Source: a bacterium (GTDB lineage: Bacteria; JAGOBX01). From it: 64,000 bases of DNA. The stretch lies in contig JAKPEO010000103.1 of the NCBI GenBank assembly GCA_029551925.1, forward strand, positions 47,704 to 111,703, written 5' to 3'. Below the pieces are notes generated by a model, which did not search any database, was not told the DNA's origin, and saw nothing but the letters and a program-made list of their open reading frames with translations. Positions 29,230 through 39,544 of the stretch are shown here, piece after piece. How positions within the stretch are numbered: position 1 is the stretch's first letter; each line of letters starts with the position of its first letter. Both the position numbers and the translations under genes were made by a program.

Positions 29230-30747
29230 ATGAAAACAAAAAAAAGATTAGCAGGTATTTTATTGCACATTAGTTCCTTATATGGTGAAGATTTGATTGG
29301 CGTATTAGGTAAAGCGGCATTTGAATTTGTTGATTTTTTAGAAGAGTCCGGGCAGACGCTCTGGCAATTAAATCCCATTGGACATACTGGTTTTGGCGAT
29401 TCGCCGTATCAGTGTTTTTCAGCGTTTGCTGGTAATCCGTTATTTATAGATTTAGAAAAATATTTAAAGTTAGGAATTCTAACCAAAAAAGAATGGCAGG
29501 ATTATATTGCAAATAATGATTATTCAAAAATTGATTACGGCAGATTAGTATTTTCGAAAACAAAATTATTAAAATTGATTTATGATAGAATTAAAAAATC
29601 ATTGGATAAATATATAGATACCAAAGAATATAATAAATTTTGCGATGAATATAAATGGTGGCTCAATGATTATGCGATATTTATGGCTTTAAAAAATTAT
29701 TATAATGGCGCAGCGTGGAATAAATGGGCCGCAGATATAAAATTACGCGAGCAATCTGCATTAGAAAAATACGGCATAAAATTATCAGAAGAAATTTTAT
29801 TTTATAAATTTTGGCAGTTTGAATTTTATCAGCAGTGGCTGAAATTAAAAAAATATGCCAATGAAAAAAATGTGAAGATTATCGGTGATATTCCGATATT
29901 TGTTGCATATGACAGCGCTGATGTCTGGGCGAACAAAAAAATGTTTATGCTCGATGAAAACGGCGAGATGACATTTGTAGCTGGCGTGCCGCCGGATTAT
30001 TTTAGTGAGACAGGACAATATTGGGGCAATCCATTATATGATTGGAATTATCATCAAGCGATTGGCTTTGATTGGTGGCTCAAACGAATCGGGTTGTCTT
30101 TGTATTTATTTGACGGAATAAGAATTGATCATTTTCGCGGATTTGAAGCATTTTGGACAATACCTGTTGCTGAAAATACAGCGGTAAACGGTTATTGGAC
30201 AAAAGCGCCAGGGTTTGAGTTATTTAGAAAAATCAAAGAAAATTTAAGAGAACCGTTTATTATTGCTGAAGATTTAGGAGTGATTACTCCGGAAGTTGAA
30301 ATGCTGCGCGATACCTATAATTTTCCGGGTATGAAGATTTTACAATTTTCGTTTAGCGACGAAACAAATCCGTATCTACCGCATAATTATAACACTACTA
30401 ATTGCGTTGTATTTACAGGCACTCACGATAATGAGACGACAATCGGATGGTTTGACAGTATTTCAAAAGATGAAAAAATATTTGAAATCGTTCGTCAATA
30501 TTTACCGAATATAAACAATAAAAATGCGCATTTAAAATTAATAGAATATGCTTTTAGTTCAGTTGCTGATTATGCAATTATACCTTTGCAAGATTGGCTT
30601 GGATTAGATAACAGCGCAAGAATGAATACGCCGTCTACTCCGCAAGGCAATTGGCAGTGGCGATGTCAGAAAAAGCAATTAACCAAGCCGCTCGCTAAAA
30701 ATATTTTGAAACTCACGAAAATTTATAATCGCGTAAATAAAACATAA
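29230..30747 (+). CDS. malQ: 4-alpha-glucanotransferase (GH77)
   Basis: AGILLHISSLYGEDLIG, GDSPYQCFSAFAGNPLFIDL, GDIPIFVAYDSADVWANK, IRIDHFRGFEAFW, IAEDLGVITPEV, FTGTHDNETTIGWF. Confidence 0.96.
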   Translation: MKTKKRLAGILLHISSLYGEDLIGVLGKAAFEFVDFLEESGQTLWQLNPIGHTGFGDSPYQCFSAFAGNPLFIDLEKYLKLGILTKKEWQDYIANNDYSKIDYGRLVFSKTKLLKLIYDRIKKSLDKYIDTKEYNKFCDEYKWWLNDYAIFMALKNYYNGAAWNKWAADIKLREQSALEKYGIKLSEEILFYKFWQFEFYQQWLKLKKYANEKNVKIIGDIPIFVAYDSADVWANKKMFMLDENGEMTFVAGVPPDYFSETGQYWGNPLYDWNYHQAIGFDWWLKRIGLSLYLFDGIRIDHFRGFEAFWTIPVAENTAVNGYWTKAPGFELFRKIKENLREPFIIAEDLGVITPEVEMLRDTYNFPGMKILQFSFSDETNPYLPHNYNTTNCVVFTGTHDNETTIGWFDSISKDEKIFEIVRQYLPNINNKNAHLKLIEYAFSSVADYAIIPLQDWLGLDNSARMNTPSTPQGNWQWRCQKKQLTKPLAKNILKLTKIYNRVNKT

Positions 30748-31841
30748 TGAAAAAAAAAAATGGATTGTTAATAAAATTAATTTTTCCATTTATCGTAATT
30801 TTAATTTTATCTACGATTTTTAATATATTATTATTCGGTTATTTTTTTAACGCTAAATTAGTTAATGCTGTTAATATTAATCCCGCGGAATTAAAAAAAA
30901 TATTTTTTTTGTTTTTTGCAATTATCTCAATTTTGCAAACTATTATAATTATTCTATTTTATACTTATTTTATTCGCAGAATAATGATTCTGCCATTGAA
31001 AAAAATTATAAATTACATTTCTAATGTTTCATCTAATGATATGTCTTATAGAATGATAGTGGATAGAACTGACGAATTCGGCGAATTACAAATACATTTT
31101 AATGGGATGATTGAAAAATTAAAAAAAACTATGTTGCAAATAGAGCAAATGCGCGACCGTAATTTTAAATTAGAGAAATTGCAAATACTTTCGAATCTGT
31201 CAAGCGGTATCGCACACGAAATAAATAATCCTATAAATAATATTTCGCTTGATATTGAAGTTTTGAAAAAAATGGCGAATTTTCCTGAAAAAATCAAAGA
31301 ATATTGCGATAAGATTGACAGCGAGCTTTTAAAGATTAGCAGTATCACAAAGAAATTTTCGGAATTTTCTAAATTATCTGTTAATAATATCGAGCAGACT
31401 CGTTTAAAAAATATTTTTGATGAAATATTTGAGATGCTCGGCTATTATCGCCTTACTAAAAATTATGAAGTTGAATTTATAGATAAAACTAATAATCGCG
31501 AATACAAAATTTATAAAGAGCCGTTAAAATTTATTTTGATAAATCTAATAAAAAATGCGATTGAAGCGCTGCCCGAAAAATACGGAAAATTAAAAATAGA
31601 AATAAGCGAAGATGCCGCGCATTTGATAATAAAAATAATGGATAATGGCTGCGGTATAGATAAAAACGCCGCTGATAAGATATTTGAGCCGTTTTTTACT
31701 ACAAAAGAAAACGGCAGCGGATTGGGACTTGCTATTTCTAAAAAATTAGCGGAATTATGCCGCGCAATTATTGAATGCGAACGCAACACAGAAAATACCG
31801 GTATGACATTTATTTTGAAAATCGGAAAAATATCACAATGA
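30747..31841 (+). CDS. Sensor histidine kinase (HAMP, HisKA, HATPase_c)
   Basis: SGIAHEINNPINNISLDIEVL, LINLIKNAIEALPEK, IMDNGCGIDKNAADKIFEPFFTTKENGSGLGLAISKKL. Confidence 0.94.
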   Translation: MKKKNGLLIKLIFPFIVILILSTIFNILLFGYFFNAKLVNAVNINPAELKKIFFLFFAIISILQTIIIILFYTYFIRRIMILPLKKIINYISNVSSNDMSYRMIVDRTDEFGELQIHFNGMIEKLKKTMLQIEQMRDRNFKLEKLQILSNLSSGIAHEINNPINNISLDIEVLKKMANFPEKIKEYCDKIDSELLKISSITKKFSEFSKLSVNNIEQTRLKNIFDEIFEMLGYYRLTKNYEVEFIDKTNNREYKIYKEPLKFILINLIKNAIEALPEKYGKLKIEISEDAAHLIIKIMDNGCGIDKNAADKIFEPFFTTKENGSGLGLAISKKLAELCRAIIECERNTENTGMTFILKIGKISQ

Positions 31842-32578
31842 TAGATATTCATTGCCATTTATATAAAGAATATTATGAAAATTTAGACGAGATAATTCCG
31901 CAAAATTTTGAAGCGTTAATAAATACCGCTGATTCTATTGAAAAATTTGACGAGTGTCGAGCAATCGCTGAAAAATACAAAAATGTATATTTTGCGGTAG
32001 GCATTCATCCGCATAATGCGTCAAAAGAAAAAAATGAATTTCAAAAAATAGCGGATTATATTTGTCATAATAAATGTCTTGCTGTCGGCGAAATAGGACT
32101 CGATTTTTATTATGATTATTCTGATAAAAAAGACCAGATTGAATTATTTGAACGACAAATTGAAATAGCGGAAGCCGGCAATAAAAATATAATAGTTCAT
32201 TCGCGCAGCGCAGAAAATGAAGTTTATGAAATAATCAAATCTTTGCAAAAAATTAATGTTTTACTGCACTGCTATACAGGGCCGAAAAATGTATTGGAAA
32301 AAATTTGCGCGCATAGAAATTTTTTTGTCAGTATCGGCGGAATGATTACATTTAAAAATAATCAGCAGTTTATTGAATATTTGGATATTTTGCCGTTAGA
32401 AAAATTATTGATAGAAACAGATGCTCCGTATTTAGCGCCAGCGCCGCAGCGCGGCAAACAAAACATACCGGAATATATAAAATACACATATCAAAAAATT
32501 TCTGAACTAAAAAAAATTGATTTTGATGAATTAGAAAAAATAATATCGGATAATTTTCATAAAATAGCATCCGCTTGA
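31838..32578 (+). CDS. tatD: TatD family deoxyribonuclease
   Basis: MIDIHCHLYKEYY, FAVGIHPHNA, LAVGEIGLDFYYDYS, IVHSRSAENE, LLIETDAPYLAP; start ATG 31838 overlaps the upstream stop. Confidence 0.93.
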   Translation: MIDIHCHLYKEYYENLDEIIPQNFEALINTADSIEKFDECRAIAEKYKNVYFAVGIHPHNASKEKNEFQKIADYICHNKCLAVGEIGLDFYYDYSDKKDQIELFERQIEIAEAGNKNIIVHSRSAENEVYEIIKSLQKINVLLHCYTGPKNVLEKICAHRNFFVSIGGMITFKNNQQFIEYLDILPLEKLLIETDAPYLAPAPQRGKQNIPEYIKYTYQKISELKKIDFDELEKIISDNFHKIASA

Positions 32579-32690
32579 ATCTGACTGGCTTTTTACTCAG
32601 CGCGCAGCACTGACCGCATTAGCTGCTGCGCAGAAGAGGGCGCGAGATAAAAAGTCGAGTACACTGCGGTTCCGCGTATTTTCTCCCTAA

Positions 32691-32903
32691 GATAATAATT
32701 TCTCGGAATACATTATCAGAAATGCTGTGCTTTTAAGAAAAACTTCTTTGGTTTCTCAATCTTTCAATGGCGCGCAAATGCCTGCTGTCTTTCTTACTGT
32801 TTTTGCCACGCTTAAGTTGAATAATATTAATCCGGTTGATTTTCTCATTTATTCCTTAAAAGAATATATTAAAACTAACAAACTTCCTGATTTATCTTTC
32901 TGA
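32691..32903 (+). pseudogene. C-terminal fragment of an IS66-family transposase
   Basis: Frame reads DNNFSEYIIRNAVLLRKTSLVSQSFNGAQMPAVFLTVFATLKLNNINPVDFLIYSLKEYIKTNKLPDLSF*, preceded by stop codons. Confidence 0.7.
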
Positions 32904-33242
32904 ACTTTTGTCCAACTGCAAAAACATTACAAAAATATTTTGTCAAGTTTTTTTAAATTTTATTATTGTAGTATAGATTGCTCCTACTAATAATATTAGC
33001 ACATATTGCTATTATTTTAGCAGAAAATATGCTTTTTCGCTATGGAATTTTCTTCGGCGTTTACTATGGAATTTATTATACCATTGAGGTTTGAACTAAA
33101 TCTATTTTTTATATATTGTGATTTTTGAATGCGCTTTGAATTATCTAATATTTTTTTATTTTTTCTTTGAGACTTGTTTTTCTTCGCAGTTTTATTTTTA
33201 TTTTTCGCTGCTTTTTGTAAAAAATTTAATAATGCCGCAGGA

Positions 33243-33522
33243 TTATTTTTTTAATGTTATAAATGCGGTTTTTCTGCCGTCTGATTGAACAATGCTGATA
33301 TCGTTTTCTAATTCATTCAAAGCTAAATCGCTCCAGACTTAATTTTTCATCTTTTAAGATATTTGATTTTTTCAAATTTTTAAAAACTTTCTTTGCTTTG
33401 TGTTTTTCTGATAAATGCGCTAATATCATTATGGCTTTTTCAAGCGCTTCAATTTCGCTATTTTCATTGTTTAGAGTTTTTAAATATTCATCAAATTCTT
33501 TTTGCGTAATTTTTACTGGCAA
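33243..33522 (-). pseudogene. Decayed ORF of unknown family downstream of cas6
   Basis: ...KYWDWQDYDLPVKITQKEFDEYLKTL...ILKDEKLSLE then stop; the adjacent frame continues VWSDLALNELENDISIVQSDGRKTAFITLKK*, suggesting a frameshift. Confidence 0.45.
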
Positions 33523-33602
33523 ATCATAATCTTGCCAATCCCAATATTTTTTATTTTCTTTTATTTGCGGCTTTGCTGTGATTTTTTTAAAACAAAAACT
33601 TT

Positions 33603-34574
33603 TTATAATTTAAAACTGCATCTGCCATTGCCAAAAGTATAGTTTTTGCCGATATTGACAAGTTCGCAAAATTTCAAGATATTAACATAAGGTGTTATAT
33701 CAAAATTTTTTAAATTAAATTTGATAGAGCCGATAAGTCCGCCAAAATGCATTTTTTCATTATGCCGCGTAGAATAACGGCGCCAATCAAACCAATTTGT
33801 ATTATCTTCAAGTTTTTCGACATTTTCAATTTTTTCTCTTATGGCTTGATAGTCCACTATTGGATAATCATTGTTATCATAATAAAACAAAAGTAGCGCC
33901 GTGCGTCTGAGGCAAGCGTTAAATACATCTTTGAAAGATAAGTCGTCTTTAAGTTTTCCGTCTTGTTTGATTCTAATAGGCGTAATAAATTTTACTGTTA
34001 GAATATTATTATGCGGAGAGAATTGACGGTGATTGTCAGTTGCTGCGATCGTTAAATTATGCGTTATAATATATTCAGGAACAATAGCAGATAATTGATG
34101 GTTTTCAAATATTGTTAATTCTTGATTATTGTGGTTAATAATTTTTACTTGTTCTATTTCAAATTTAGATTCTTTTTTTGTCAACCCTTTTTCGCCCATA
34201 CTAATAATAGAATACAGTAAAAATGGAAAATTATTTATAAATTCATTTAGCAAAACAAGATTAAATTCAAAAGAGTCGTCTGCTTCAAAATATTCGCGTA
34301 AATCAAGAGTATCAAAAGAAAAAACATAAGGCCGCGGAGTATCTTTAATTTTTCCATAAAAAAAATGCTCTCTCTCAAAATCAGTCGGTTCGAATATTCG
34401 CGCATAAACGCATTTATTTTTGAGTTTGCAATCAGCGCAGGTATTATGCTTTTTGATGCAGCATATTTTTTTCAAAGCATAACCAAAAGCGCCGCGGAAT
34501 ATTCCGCCTTTAAAATAATGAAGATGCGCAGGATCTTTGAATTTTATTTTAAATTTGAATTTTGCTGTTTGCAT
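33603..34574 (-). CDS. cas6: CRISPR-associated endoribonuclease Cas6 (RAMP), orphan
   Basis: GGIFRGAFGYALKKICCIKKHNTCADCKLKNKCVYARIFEP; FITPIRIKQDGK; CLRRTALLLFYYD; WFDWRRYSTRHNEKMHFGGLIGSIKF; C-terminal NIGKNYTFGNGRCSF. Confidence 0.85.
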   Translation of the reverse strand: MQTAKFKFKIKFKDPAHLHYFKGGIFRGAFGYALKKICCIKKHNTCADCKLKNKCVYARIFEPTDFEREHFFYGKIKDTPRPYVFSFDTLDLREYFEADDSFEFNLVLLNEFINNFPFLLYSIISMGEKGLTKKESKFEIEQVKIINHNNQELTIFENHQLSAIVPEYIITHNLTIAATDNHRQFSPHNNILTVKFITPIRIKQDGKLKDDLSFKDVFNACLRRTALLLFYYDNNDYPIVDYQAIREKIENVEKLEDNTNWFDWRRYSTRHNEKMHFGGLIGSIKFNLKNFDITPYVNILKFCELVNIGKNYTFGNGRCSFKL

Positions 34575-34954
34575 TTTATTAACTTTCCTATAAATTTTTC
34601 TTTAAATTTTGTTAATATTATACTGCTTATGACAGTCAAATCTTACGCTAAATTAATTTTAAATCATTAATTAAACAAATTTCAATTTTTAAAGATTAGT
34701 GTGTAAAATATATTAAATTTTGTCAAGAGCGTCCTGTATAATTTTTTGTATAAACTTTTATAAAATTTATATCTTTTCGGTAATTTTATCTTCACAGCAG
34801 AAACGCCAAGCCAAATATAAATATAAAAAACATCTGCATTATATTTTTTATTTTTTCTCTGTTGCTCTGTGAAATAATTTTCTATTAAAGAAATCACCGC
34901 AAAGAAAAATTATTATTCAACCCTGTCAGAATTGATTTTTTATTTTCATTTGTT

Positions 34955-34974
34955 CCGCAGGTTTGCACCTACGG
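34955..34974. repeat. Short hairpin CCGCAGGT-TTGC-ACCTACGG in noncoding sequence
   Basis: 8-bp arms with one wobble mismatch and 4-nt loop upstream of the 35215 ORF. Confidence 0.5.
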
Positions 34975-35180
34975 CATTATTTTTCAAATGCTCCGCAGTT
35001 GCAATATAATCACAAATTTTATATCAAAATTGTATGTCAGACATTTCGACTGACAAAATTGAATTTGATGCCCTCTAAAATACACTCCGCAAATTAAAAT
35101 TTGCGATTACTATTTCAGACTAATTTATTTAGAACAATTTTTGACTGCGTTCGCAAACGCAAATTTCGCATATTAATTGA

Positions 35181-35208
35181 TTGCATTTTATAAAAAAAAG
35201 TATATAAT
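35181..35208 (+). promoter_or_regulatory. sigma70-like promoter placing the TSS at or beside the ATG
   Basis: TTGCAT (35181-35186), 16 nt, TATAAT (35203-35208); ATG at 35215. Confidence 0.5.
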
Positions 35209-35214
35209 TTTGCA

Positions 35215-37560
35215 ATGACAAAATTAAAAAAAATATGTGCGATTTTAATTTTATTTTTTTTAGTAATATTATTTACTAATAATCGAGCATATTCTACAAT
35301 TAATCCAGCTACAAATGTAAAAGTTAATAACAGCATTCGCGAAAAAATCACAGATTTAGAGCTGTTAATCACTTGGAATGCGAGCGCTCCATATTCATAT
35401 TTTCATATACAAATTTCAAGAAATACAAATTATACTAATTTAATTGCCGATAGTTACATTCAAAGCTCAAATAATTTTATTACTTTATCTATTACCCAAT
35501 CAGATACTTATTACATTCGCTTGCGATTATCGCAAGATAATATAAATTTTTCAACTTGGTCTGACACTGATTTAACTGATTATTTTATAGTTGATTTGTC
35601 TTTTAAAAATTTGAGTTTGACATTAACAGAAACCACATACCGCCATAATCCTATTGTTCAATGGTCATATCAGCCCGCATATTACAATCACTTGCAAAAA
35701 GCGTATATTTTATATTGGCGCAAAAGCGGCGCGCAAAATTGGAGCGATTCAAGCGGCGTAATCAATACTTCGCTAAATTACGGATATTTAAATTTACAAG
35801 ACAGTGCAATATACGAAGTTCAACTGACGCTGCTCGATTTTTATGATAATGTCACTCTTTCAAATATTCATACTATATTTTATGATACGCGCGATATTGC
35901 CGCGCCAAATATCGAATTTTGCTATTTTCCAAAAATAATAACTAAAACTGACACTATGCTTAATTTCACTGCGAGCATCAGCGACAGCGCGCCCAACAGC
36001 GTAAATATCCTATTATCGACAACTAACTCGACAAGAACTTATAATTTTAATCTTACAAATTACGGGACAATATCCAAAAATTTAGAATTGATGGATATCA
36101 GTCAAATTGATAAAATAAACATACAAATATTTTTTTACGATGATGCGGGCAATAGCGCTGCGCTAACTGATACAATTTTTATTTATGATAATTTAATTGA
36201 TATATTGCCACCAAAAATAATTGTTATGCCTGATATTACCAATCAAGATGTTTTTGATACAATATTCACTTTGCAAATTATTGCGCTTGACAGTTCAACC
36301 ATTTCTAAATTGTCAATAGAATACAATGACAACTTAATTTTAGACGATACACAAGCGATAGCAAACTTAAATTTTTATGAACAAGACAGCGGCTTAATAA
36401 AACTCAAAATTTTAGCACGCGACAGCCGCAATAACGTAATTGAACGGCTGCTGTATTTTCACAAATTAAATAGCGGCATAAATTTGACTAACATACAGCC
36501 AACATTGATTTCTTCTAATATAACCAATTCGCTATATACAAATGGCGGAGTATTATTTGATTTACCTGATAGTTTGGTGTTTGTTTTTAATAATGATGTC
36601 TTTGCTGACTCTCTGAATATATATCTTATAGACGAACTCGGTGATTCACAAAAACTACAATTTTCAAATTTTTCTGATACTTTATTGTATTGTGAAAATA
36701 TCGCTGCGCTAATTACGCCATCAAAAAAGTATTATTTTCAAATTTCAGGAGCTGACAAAAACAATAATAATTTTAATGAAAATGATAAACACCTACACTT
36801 TATTTTATTTGCCAAACCGAGCGTAAATACGCGCATAATAAAAAATAATTTTATAGTAGAATATCCGCAAAATGCAAGCGCTAATCCATTTTTTGTAAAT
36901 GTTCAAGAATTAGATATTAGCAATTCAAAAGTGAACGCCGCAATAGATTCAGCGATAACTATTTTACCGAGCGCCGCAATCAAAATAGCGGAAATAACAG
37001 CAATTGACATTAACGGTATAAAACTCGCAAATTTCAATTATCCGCTGCGAATAGGAATAAAATACAATGATTCTAATAATGACAATATTATCGACGGCTC
37101 GCAAAATTTAAAAGTCGATAATCTGTTAATTCTGCGATTAGACGAAAGCGCTCAAAAATTCAAAAGATTACAAAATTATGAATTTGACAAATCGCAAAAA
37201 ATTATATATGCGCAGACCTCGGAATTATCTATCTGGGCGCTCGGCTATAGTTATTTATCAGCGACTGATAATAATCTAATAATTTTTCCGTCAGGCAGAT
37301 TCGCAAATATGAATAATATTGACAAAATATATTTTAGATTTCAACCGCTGAGCCAAAATTACATATTCAAAATATTTTCTAAAAACGGCGCGATAGTTCG
37401 GACATTCGCAAAAACAGTAGATATGAATGCGCTGTATGTTGATGTTGAATACGATTTAAAAGACGATAAAGGCAGAAAAATCGCGGCTGGCGCATATTTT
37501 GTAATTGCAGAATCAAATACAGGACAAAAATTAACAAAATCATTTATTGTAATTGATTGA
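35215..37560 (+). CDS. Secreted multidomain Ig/FN3-like protein with FlgD-Ig/T9SS-like C-terminal domain
   Basis: Signal peptide; beta-rich repeats (LLITWNASAPYSYFHIQIS); C-terminal YDLKDDKGRKIAAGAYFVIAESNTGQKLTKSFIVID. Confidence 0.6.
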   Translation: MTKLKKICAILILFFLVILFTNNRAYSTINPATNVKVNNSIREKITDLELLITWNASAPYSYFHIQISRNTNYTNLIADSYIQSSNNFITLSITQSDTYYIRLRLSQDNINFSTWSDTDLTDYFIVDLSFKNLSLTLTETTYRHNPIVQWSYQPAYYNHLQKAYILYWRKSGAQNWSDSSGVINTSLNYGYLNLQDSAIYEVQLTLLDFYDNVTLSNIHTIFYDTRDIAAPNIEFCYFPKIITKTDTMLNFTASISDSAPNSVNILLSTTNSTRTYNFNLTNYGTISKNLELMDISQIDKINIQIFFYDDAGNSAALTDTIFIYDNLIDILPPKIIVMPDITNQDVFDTIFTLQIIALDSSTISKLSIEYNDNLILDDTQAIANLNFYEQDSGLIKLKILARDSRNNVIERLLYFHKLNSGINLTNIQPTLISSNITNSLYTNGGVLFDLPDSLVFVFNNDVFADSLNIYLIDELGDSQKLQFSNFSDTLLYCENIAALITPSKKYYFQISGADKNNNNFNENDKHLHFILFAKPSVNTRIIKNNFIVEYPQNASANPFFVNVQELDISNSKVNAAIDSAITILPSAAIKIAEITAIDINGIKLANFNYPLRIGIKYNDSNNDNIIDGSQNLKVDNLLILRLDESAQKFKRLQNYEFDKSQKIIYAQTSELSIWALGYSYLSATDNNLIIFPSGRFANMNNIDKIYFRFQPLSQNYIFKIFSKNGAIVRTFAKTVDMNALYVDVEYDLKDDKGRKIAAGAYFVIAESNTGQKLTKSFIVID

Positions 37561-37564
37561 GATA

Positions 37565-39544
37565 ATGAAAAAAAAATTAGCGGCAATTATTTTTATCTTA
37601 ACATTATGCGCAAGCTGGAATTTGCAAGCGCGTGGCATTGACAGTTCAATAGCGCAGATGCTACGCGGATTTAACGGCAATTTTTATGCGGATATAATGC
37701 GCGCGGGTTGTGCATCAGACAATCCCAATATTTTAATTAATCCATCGTTAAGTTATAAAAGCAAATTTGTCTCGTCTATTGAATTGTACTCGCAAAATCG
37801 CTATTCTAATATTTCAGAAAATATAAAATATCAAAATATAAATTTTATAATGAAAGAGCGCGAAATATTGAAAATACCTGATGTTCAGTTTGGTTTTCAT
37901 TATTCTATTTACGCGCTTGACAATATCGAAGAATACAACAATATCAATAACCAGCCGATTTTCGGCGGATACACTAATGACGAAGAATCGCTGTTTTTAT
38001 TTAATATGAATATGCCTGTAAATATTATTAATAACGATATTCGCGCCGGCGCAAATTTGAAATTTTATAGACATTCATTATCAAGTTTCAATATTAATAG
38101 TTCCGCATTAGATTTAGGAATAAAAACAACCTTCAATAAATTTAATTTGGGTTTAAGTTTAAAAAATCTAATCTCTAAAGATTTCAGATATTATCAAAAA
38201 AAATACAATCTGCCGAAACAATATATTATAGGAACATCCTATAACTTTGAAATTTTGCCGAATATTAACTTTATTTTAAATAATGATTATACTATTAACA
38301 CGCAAAACACAGATAATAATTTGGCATTTGGTTTTGATGTGCAATTTAATTCAATAATTCAAAATTCAAAAATAAATTTTCTTTACGGCATTGATAATAT
38401 ATACATCGCTCATTCGTTCGGCATTAGATTTGAATATCAAAATAGTTTTAATTGCGGATTTGCTTATGCTCTTAATAAAAATAAAGAATTAGGCGATAAT
38501 ACTCTGTTTTTTCTAGGCTGGCAATTCGGCGCAATCGAAGAAAAAAAATATGAAAAATATCTCGAGTTAGAAGCAGCAGGTGAACGCGCTTATCGCGGCG
38601 GCGATTGGAATACGGCATTAGAATGCTGGCAGCAAGCCGCGGCATTATATCCTTTAAAAAAAACAAATGCTAAAGTATCATTTGATTTATTGACAAATCA
38701 TCTTCAAAAAATCGAGAAACTAAATTTAGAATTATACAAATCAAACAAAAATCATTTTGAAAACGGGCTGCAGTATTTCAAAAATCAAAATTATTATGAA
38801 GCGCTATTGCAATTTTTAGCAATTAAATACGCTGATGATTTTAATAATAAAAACATTTATAATGACGCAATATATTACATTAAACAAATAACTGAAAAAT
38901 TTAAAAATATCGGCGATGCTTCGCAATCTCCAACAAAATCCGACACTTTCAATACCGCAACATCTCAGCAATTGCAAGAAGATACTGACCGTATAAATTT
39001 ATCTAATATAATTAATGCATTTATTGAAATGAACAGATTAGAATTAGCAGAAGAATATTTAAAAAAATATACATTTTCAGACACTGAAAAAATAATAATT
39101 GAAAAGCAAATAATAGACAAACGATTAAAATTAAAAGATTATGAAACTGCAAAAATTCGATATCAGCAATTGACAATAGAATTACGCGCGGCATTTAAAA
39201 ATAATGATTATCAAAAAGTAATTGAAATTTATAATATTTTACAAAATAATTATAAAAATTATGATTTTCAAAGAAACAGTGATTTTGAAATATATTATAA
39301 TTTAGCGCTCGAAAATTTTAATGCCGCAAAAGACAGTCCGCGAAAAATTACTAATGCGGAATTAATGCAAATCGAAGATTATTACAAATCAGCCGCAAAA
39401 CATTATTTGAATTATTTGCTGACCAAAAACAAAACAGAATTGTTTAACAGCATAATATTTTATGAGCGAATATTAAAAATAGACCCTGAACATAAATCAA
39501 AAGCAGAATATTTAAAAATAAAAAAATTATACGAAGAACAATGA
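37565..39544 (+). CDS. PorV/UPF0164-like outer membrane beta-barrel with C-terminal TPR-like region
   Basis: Signal peptide; DIMRAGCASDNPNILINPS; DLGIKTTFNKFNLGLSLKNL; EYQNSFNCGFAYALN; helical repeat C-terminus. ATG at 37565 preferred. Confidence 0.6.
   Translation: MKKKLAAIIFILTLCASWNLQARGIDSSIAQMLRGFNGNFYADIMRAGCASDNPNILINPSLSYKSKFVSSIELYSQNRYSNISENIKYQNINFIMKEREILKIPDVQFGFHYSIYALDNIEEYNNINNQPIFGGYTNDEESLFLFNMNMPVNIINNDIRAGANLKFYRHSLSSFNINSSALDLGIKTTFNKFNLGLSLKNLISKDFRYYQKKYNLPKQYIIGTSYNFEILPNINFILNNDYTINTQNTDNNLAFGFDVQFNSIIQNSKINFLYGIDNIYIAHSFGIRFEYQNSFNCGFAYALNKNKELGDNTLFFLGWQFGAIEEKKYEKYLELEAAGERAYRGGDWNTALECWQQAAALYPLKKTNAKVSFDLLTNHLQKIEKLNLELYKSNKNHFENGLQYFKNQNYYEALLQFLAIKYADDFNNKNIYNDAIYYIKQITEKFKNIGDASQSPTKSDTFNTATSQQLQEDTDRINLSNIINAFIEMNRLELAEEYLKKYTFSDTEKIIIEKQIIDKRLKLKDYETAKIRYQQLTIELRAAFKNNDYQKVIEIYNILQNNYKNYDFQRNSDFEIYYNLALENFNAAKDSPRKITNAELMQIEDYYKSAAKHYLNYLLTKNKTELFNSIIFYERILKIDPEHKSKAEYLKIKKLYEEQ

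Noticed and set aside
34129-34670. Plus-strand ORFs opposite cas6
   Set aside because: Overlap the Cas6 coding sequence and its upstream region; no recognisable domain.
34682-34897. 71-aa minus-strand ORF
   Set aside because: AT-rich spacer, no ribosome-binding site or domain; likely noncoding.
34575-35214. Possible CRISPR array or leader next to cas6
   Set aside because: No regularly spaced direct repeats were visible, only AT-rich sequence and isolated short hairpins.
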